From JBBPXY01 sp038200435 (lineage in GTDB: Bacteria > Actinomycetota > Thermoleophilia > Solirubrobacterales > Solirubrobacteraceae), in contig JBBPXY010000049.1 of the NCBI GenBank assembly GCA_038200435.1, positions 1 to 15,362 of the forward strand: a DNA stretch of 15,362 bases, in the 5' to 3' direction. Every line of letters begins with the position of its first letter. Position 1 is the stretch's first letter. A program made the translations under genes and the position numbers. Below, one piece after another: positions 13,645-15,362 of this stretch. Below the pieces are notes generated by a model. The model saw only the letters and a list, made by a program, of their open reading frames with translations, was not told where the DNA came from and ran no database searches.

Positions 13645-15362
13645 CCGGCTCCTCGCTGTCGAGCACGCGCTCGAGCACCTCGACCACGGCGGGGTCGAGC
13701 TGCGTGCCGGCGGCCTGGCGCAGCTCTTCGAGCGCACCTTCGACCGGCCGTGCGTCACGCCACGGCCGCGCCGAGCGCATGGCCACCCAGGCGTCGCAGG
13801 CGAGCAGCACCCGCGAGGCGAGCGGGATGTCCTCTCCGGCCAGTCCGTCGGGATAGCCGTCTCCGTCGAAGCGCTCGTGCTCGTGCAGGATGATGCTCGA
13901 GGCGTCGCGCAGCAGCGGCAGTGGCCGCATCATCCGCTCGCCGATAACGGGGTGCTCGTGCAGCACGGCCCGCTCGGCAGGGCTCAGCTCCCCCGGCTTG
14001 CCCATGAGCTCGGCCGGCACGCCGACGGTGCCGACGTCGTGGAACAAGGCAGCGAGGTAGAGGGCGCGCAGTCCTTCAGGGGAGAAGTCGAGCCTGCGCC
14101 CGACCTGCCATGCGAGGTCAGCGACGCGCCACGACTCGCCCTCCATCCCCTCTACGGCCGCCGCCAGCCGGTAGAGCTCGCCGAAGTCGGCCTCGGGCAG
14201 CCGCTCGAGCACGAGCAGACAGGCCAGCGCGCGGCTCATCTGCGCCGCGATTGCCTCGGCCATCCCGCGTGCATCCGCCTCTTCGTCTCGAGCCCGGCGC
14301 GTTTCGATCACCAGGGCGCCCCACGCCTGTCCGCGCACGATGACGGGCACCGCGAGTCGTCCGGCGTCATCCCCTTCTCCGGACACGGTGCGGGCCTCTT
14401 CCATCGCCGTGCGGGCCAGGAGCGGTTGCGGCGCGGGCGTCACGCCATGGCGGGCCGGCAAACCTGCGGCCGCCAGCAGGCGCGGTAGACCGCCCGGCTC
14501 GTGGCGCAGGACCATCGTGGTCGCGGCATCGACAGCGCCCGCGAGATGGGCGACGGTGGTCTCCGCGATGGCCCGCTCGTCGCGCGCGCCGGCCAGCGCG
14601 CGGCCGAACCCGGCCAGGACCACGAGGCGCCGGCTCGATTCTTCGAGCTCACCGGTTTGATCCCGATCGCGTCTGCGCGCCGGCCGCCCCGCGTCGGCGA
14701 CGGGAGACTTGCGCTCGGGCACACCGTCGGCGCGCGGGCGGCGCTTGGCCTCGCGCAGCGCCTCGTCGGCGCTCAGGATGAGCTCGTCTGCCGTGGTGGC
14801 CGGGCGGCCGAAGGTGGCCCAACCGGCACTGGCTCCGAGACGGCGGTCCTCGGCGCCGGGCACCGTGATCTCGCTGACGGCGAGCGTGAGCCGCTCCGCA
14901 AGCTCGGCTGCTTCCTGCTCTTCGGCCCGGACGGCGATCACCGCGAACTCGTCGCCTCCCTGGCGGCAGCACACATCCTCCCCCCGGAGCGCGCCGTGCA
15001 GGGCGCCCGCGACGTGACGCAGCGCGCGATCTCCCGCCTGGTGGCCGTGCTCGTCGTTGATCGCCTTGAACCCGTTGAGATCAAGGATCACCAGGGAGAA
15101 CGGGTCGCCGTGCCGGCGCGAGCGAGCGACCTCCGCGTCGAGGTTGCGCCAGAACATGCGGTAGTTGCCGAGGCCGGTCAGCGCATCGTTCTCGGCGAGG
15201 CGCCGCGCCTCGGCCGCCTGGCCCATGAGCTGAAAGCGCTGCCCGCGATGAATCCGGGCGGCTATCGCGATGACCACCGCCGCGAGGATGACGGGCGGCA
15301 TGGAGACCACCGCTACCGCGATGAACCACTGGCCCGCGTGCCCGTAGGCGACCGGAGCGAGG
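13625..15362 (-). CDS. GGDEF-GAF-HD-GYP cyclic-di-GMP protein, 5' end outside window
   Basis: At least 578 aa; the frame stays open to the window edge, so the N-terminus is missing. Residues here are counted from a GTG at 15310. The visible N-terminus is a membrane helix (QWFIAVAV before the GTG, to about residue 20), probably the last of several. GGDEF domain 40-190: NDALTGLGN, DLNGFKAIND, intact GGDEF (118-122) and an RGED inhibitory site (109-112), so diguanylate cyclase activity with product inhibition is expected. A GAF-like domain spans 222-365. HD-GYP domain 375-545: HD (424-425), HEHPVIGE (451-458), HEHER (476-480), GYPDGL (485-490) and ACDAW (504-508). The usual HDxGK lysine is Thr428. 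It could make and break c-di-GMP. Confidence 0.93.
   Translation of the reverse strand, partial: LAPVAYGHAGQWFIAVAVVSMPPVILAAVVIAIAARIHRGQRFQLMGQAAEARRLAENDALTGLGNYRMFWRNLDAEVARSRRHGDPFSLVILDLNGFKAINDEHGHQAGDRALRHVAGALHGALRGEDVCCRQGGDEFAVIAVRAEEQEAAELAERLTLAVSEITVPGAEDRRLGASAGWATFGRPATTADELILSADEALREAKRRPRADGVPERKSPVADAGRPARRRDRDQTGELEESSRRLVVLAGFGRALAGARDERAIAETTVAHLAGAVDAATTMVLRHEPGGLPRLLAAAGLPARHGVTPAPQPLLARTAMEEARTVSGEGDDAGRLAVPVIVRGQAWGALVIETRRARDEEADARGMAEAIAAQMSRALACLLVLERLPEADFGELYRLAAAVEGMEGESWRVADLAWQVGRRLDFSPEGLRALYLAALFHDVGTVGVPAELMGKPGELSPAERAVLHEHPVIGERMMRPLPLLRDASSIILHEHERFDGDGYPDGLAGEDIPLASRVLLACDAWVAMRSARPWRDARPVEGALEELRQAAGTQLDPAVVEVLERVLDSEEPVRPAQR

Overview
The window is 15.4 kb of dense, GC-rich, mostly single-copy chromosome with no mobile element, CRISPR array or phage gene. 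Sixteen protein genes and one tRNA gene can be supported. The gene types point to an actinobacterium, probably of the Thermoleophilia/Solirubrobacterales kind: an F420-dependent luciferase-like oxidoreductase of the Rv3520c type, a DUF2127 membrane protein beside a polyprenol-phosphate mannose synthase, a delta-60 repeat secreted protein, PdxS/PdxT-type vitamin B6 synthesis, and an actinobacterial-looking divergent RpiB paralogue. The taxonomic placement is an inference; no rRNA is present.

Layout. 1-251 is non-coding and holds a striking 16-bp perfect inverted repeat. 252-2611 (+) is a coupled pair, phosphomannomutase (manB) and a metallo-beta-lactamase-fold hydrolase. 2618-3975 (-) is a coupled pair, a NodB-type polysaccharide deacetylase followed by an RpiB-like protein with altered active-site residues. 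From a 64-bp divergent promoter, 4040-5652 (+) encodes a GT2 polyprenol-phosphate mannosyltransferase overlapping a DUF2127 membrane protein. 5645-8028 (-) is an RpiR/SIS regulator followed by pdxS and pdxT. rmlC stands alone at 8091-8627 (+). A CAT-anticodon tRNA (8782-8855, -) and a secreted seven-repeat delta-60 protein (8878-10662, -) follow. 10774-11951 (+) is an SDR/MaoC pair with a TTG-start overlap. 11975-12517 (-) is a conserved-looking hypothetical protein. 12613-13644 (+) is the F420-type oxidoreductase. A GGDEF-GAF-HD-GYP cyclic-di-GMP enzyme (13625 to beyond the window end, -) closes the window.

How the genes work together. manB, the mannosyltransferase, the DUF2127 protein, the deacetylase and rmlC all fit synthesis or remodelling of cell-envelope glycan. 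RpiR, PdxS and PdxT form a pyridoxal-5'-phosphate (PLP) unit in which the regulator's SIS domain could sense the pathway's own substrate, ribose 5-phosphate. The SDR and MaoC proteins look like two steps of acyl-CoA metabolism.

The most notable signals are a probable CTG start codon on pdxT, a recurring TAnnnT box 6-10 nt upstream of several start codons with little or no Shine-Dalgarno sequence (near-leaderless transcription), the large inverted repeat near the left end, and the altered RpiB paralogue. I see no clearly novel multi-gene system.
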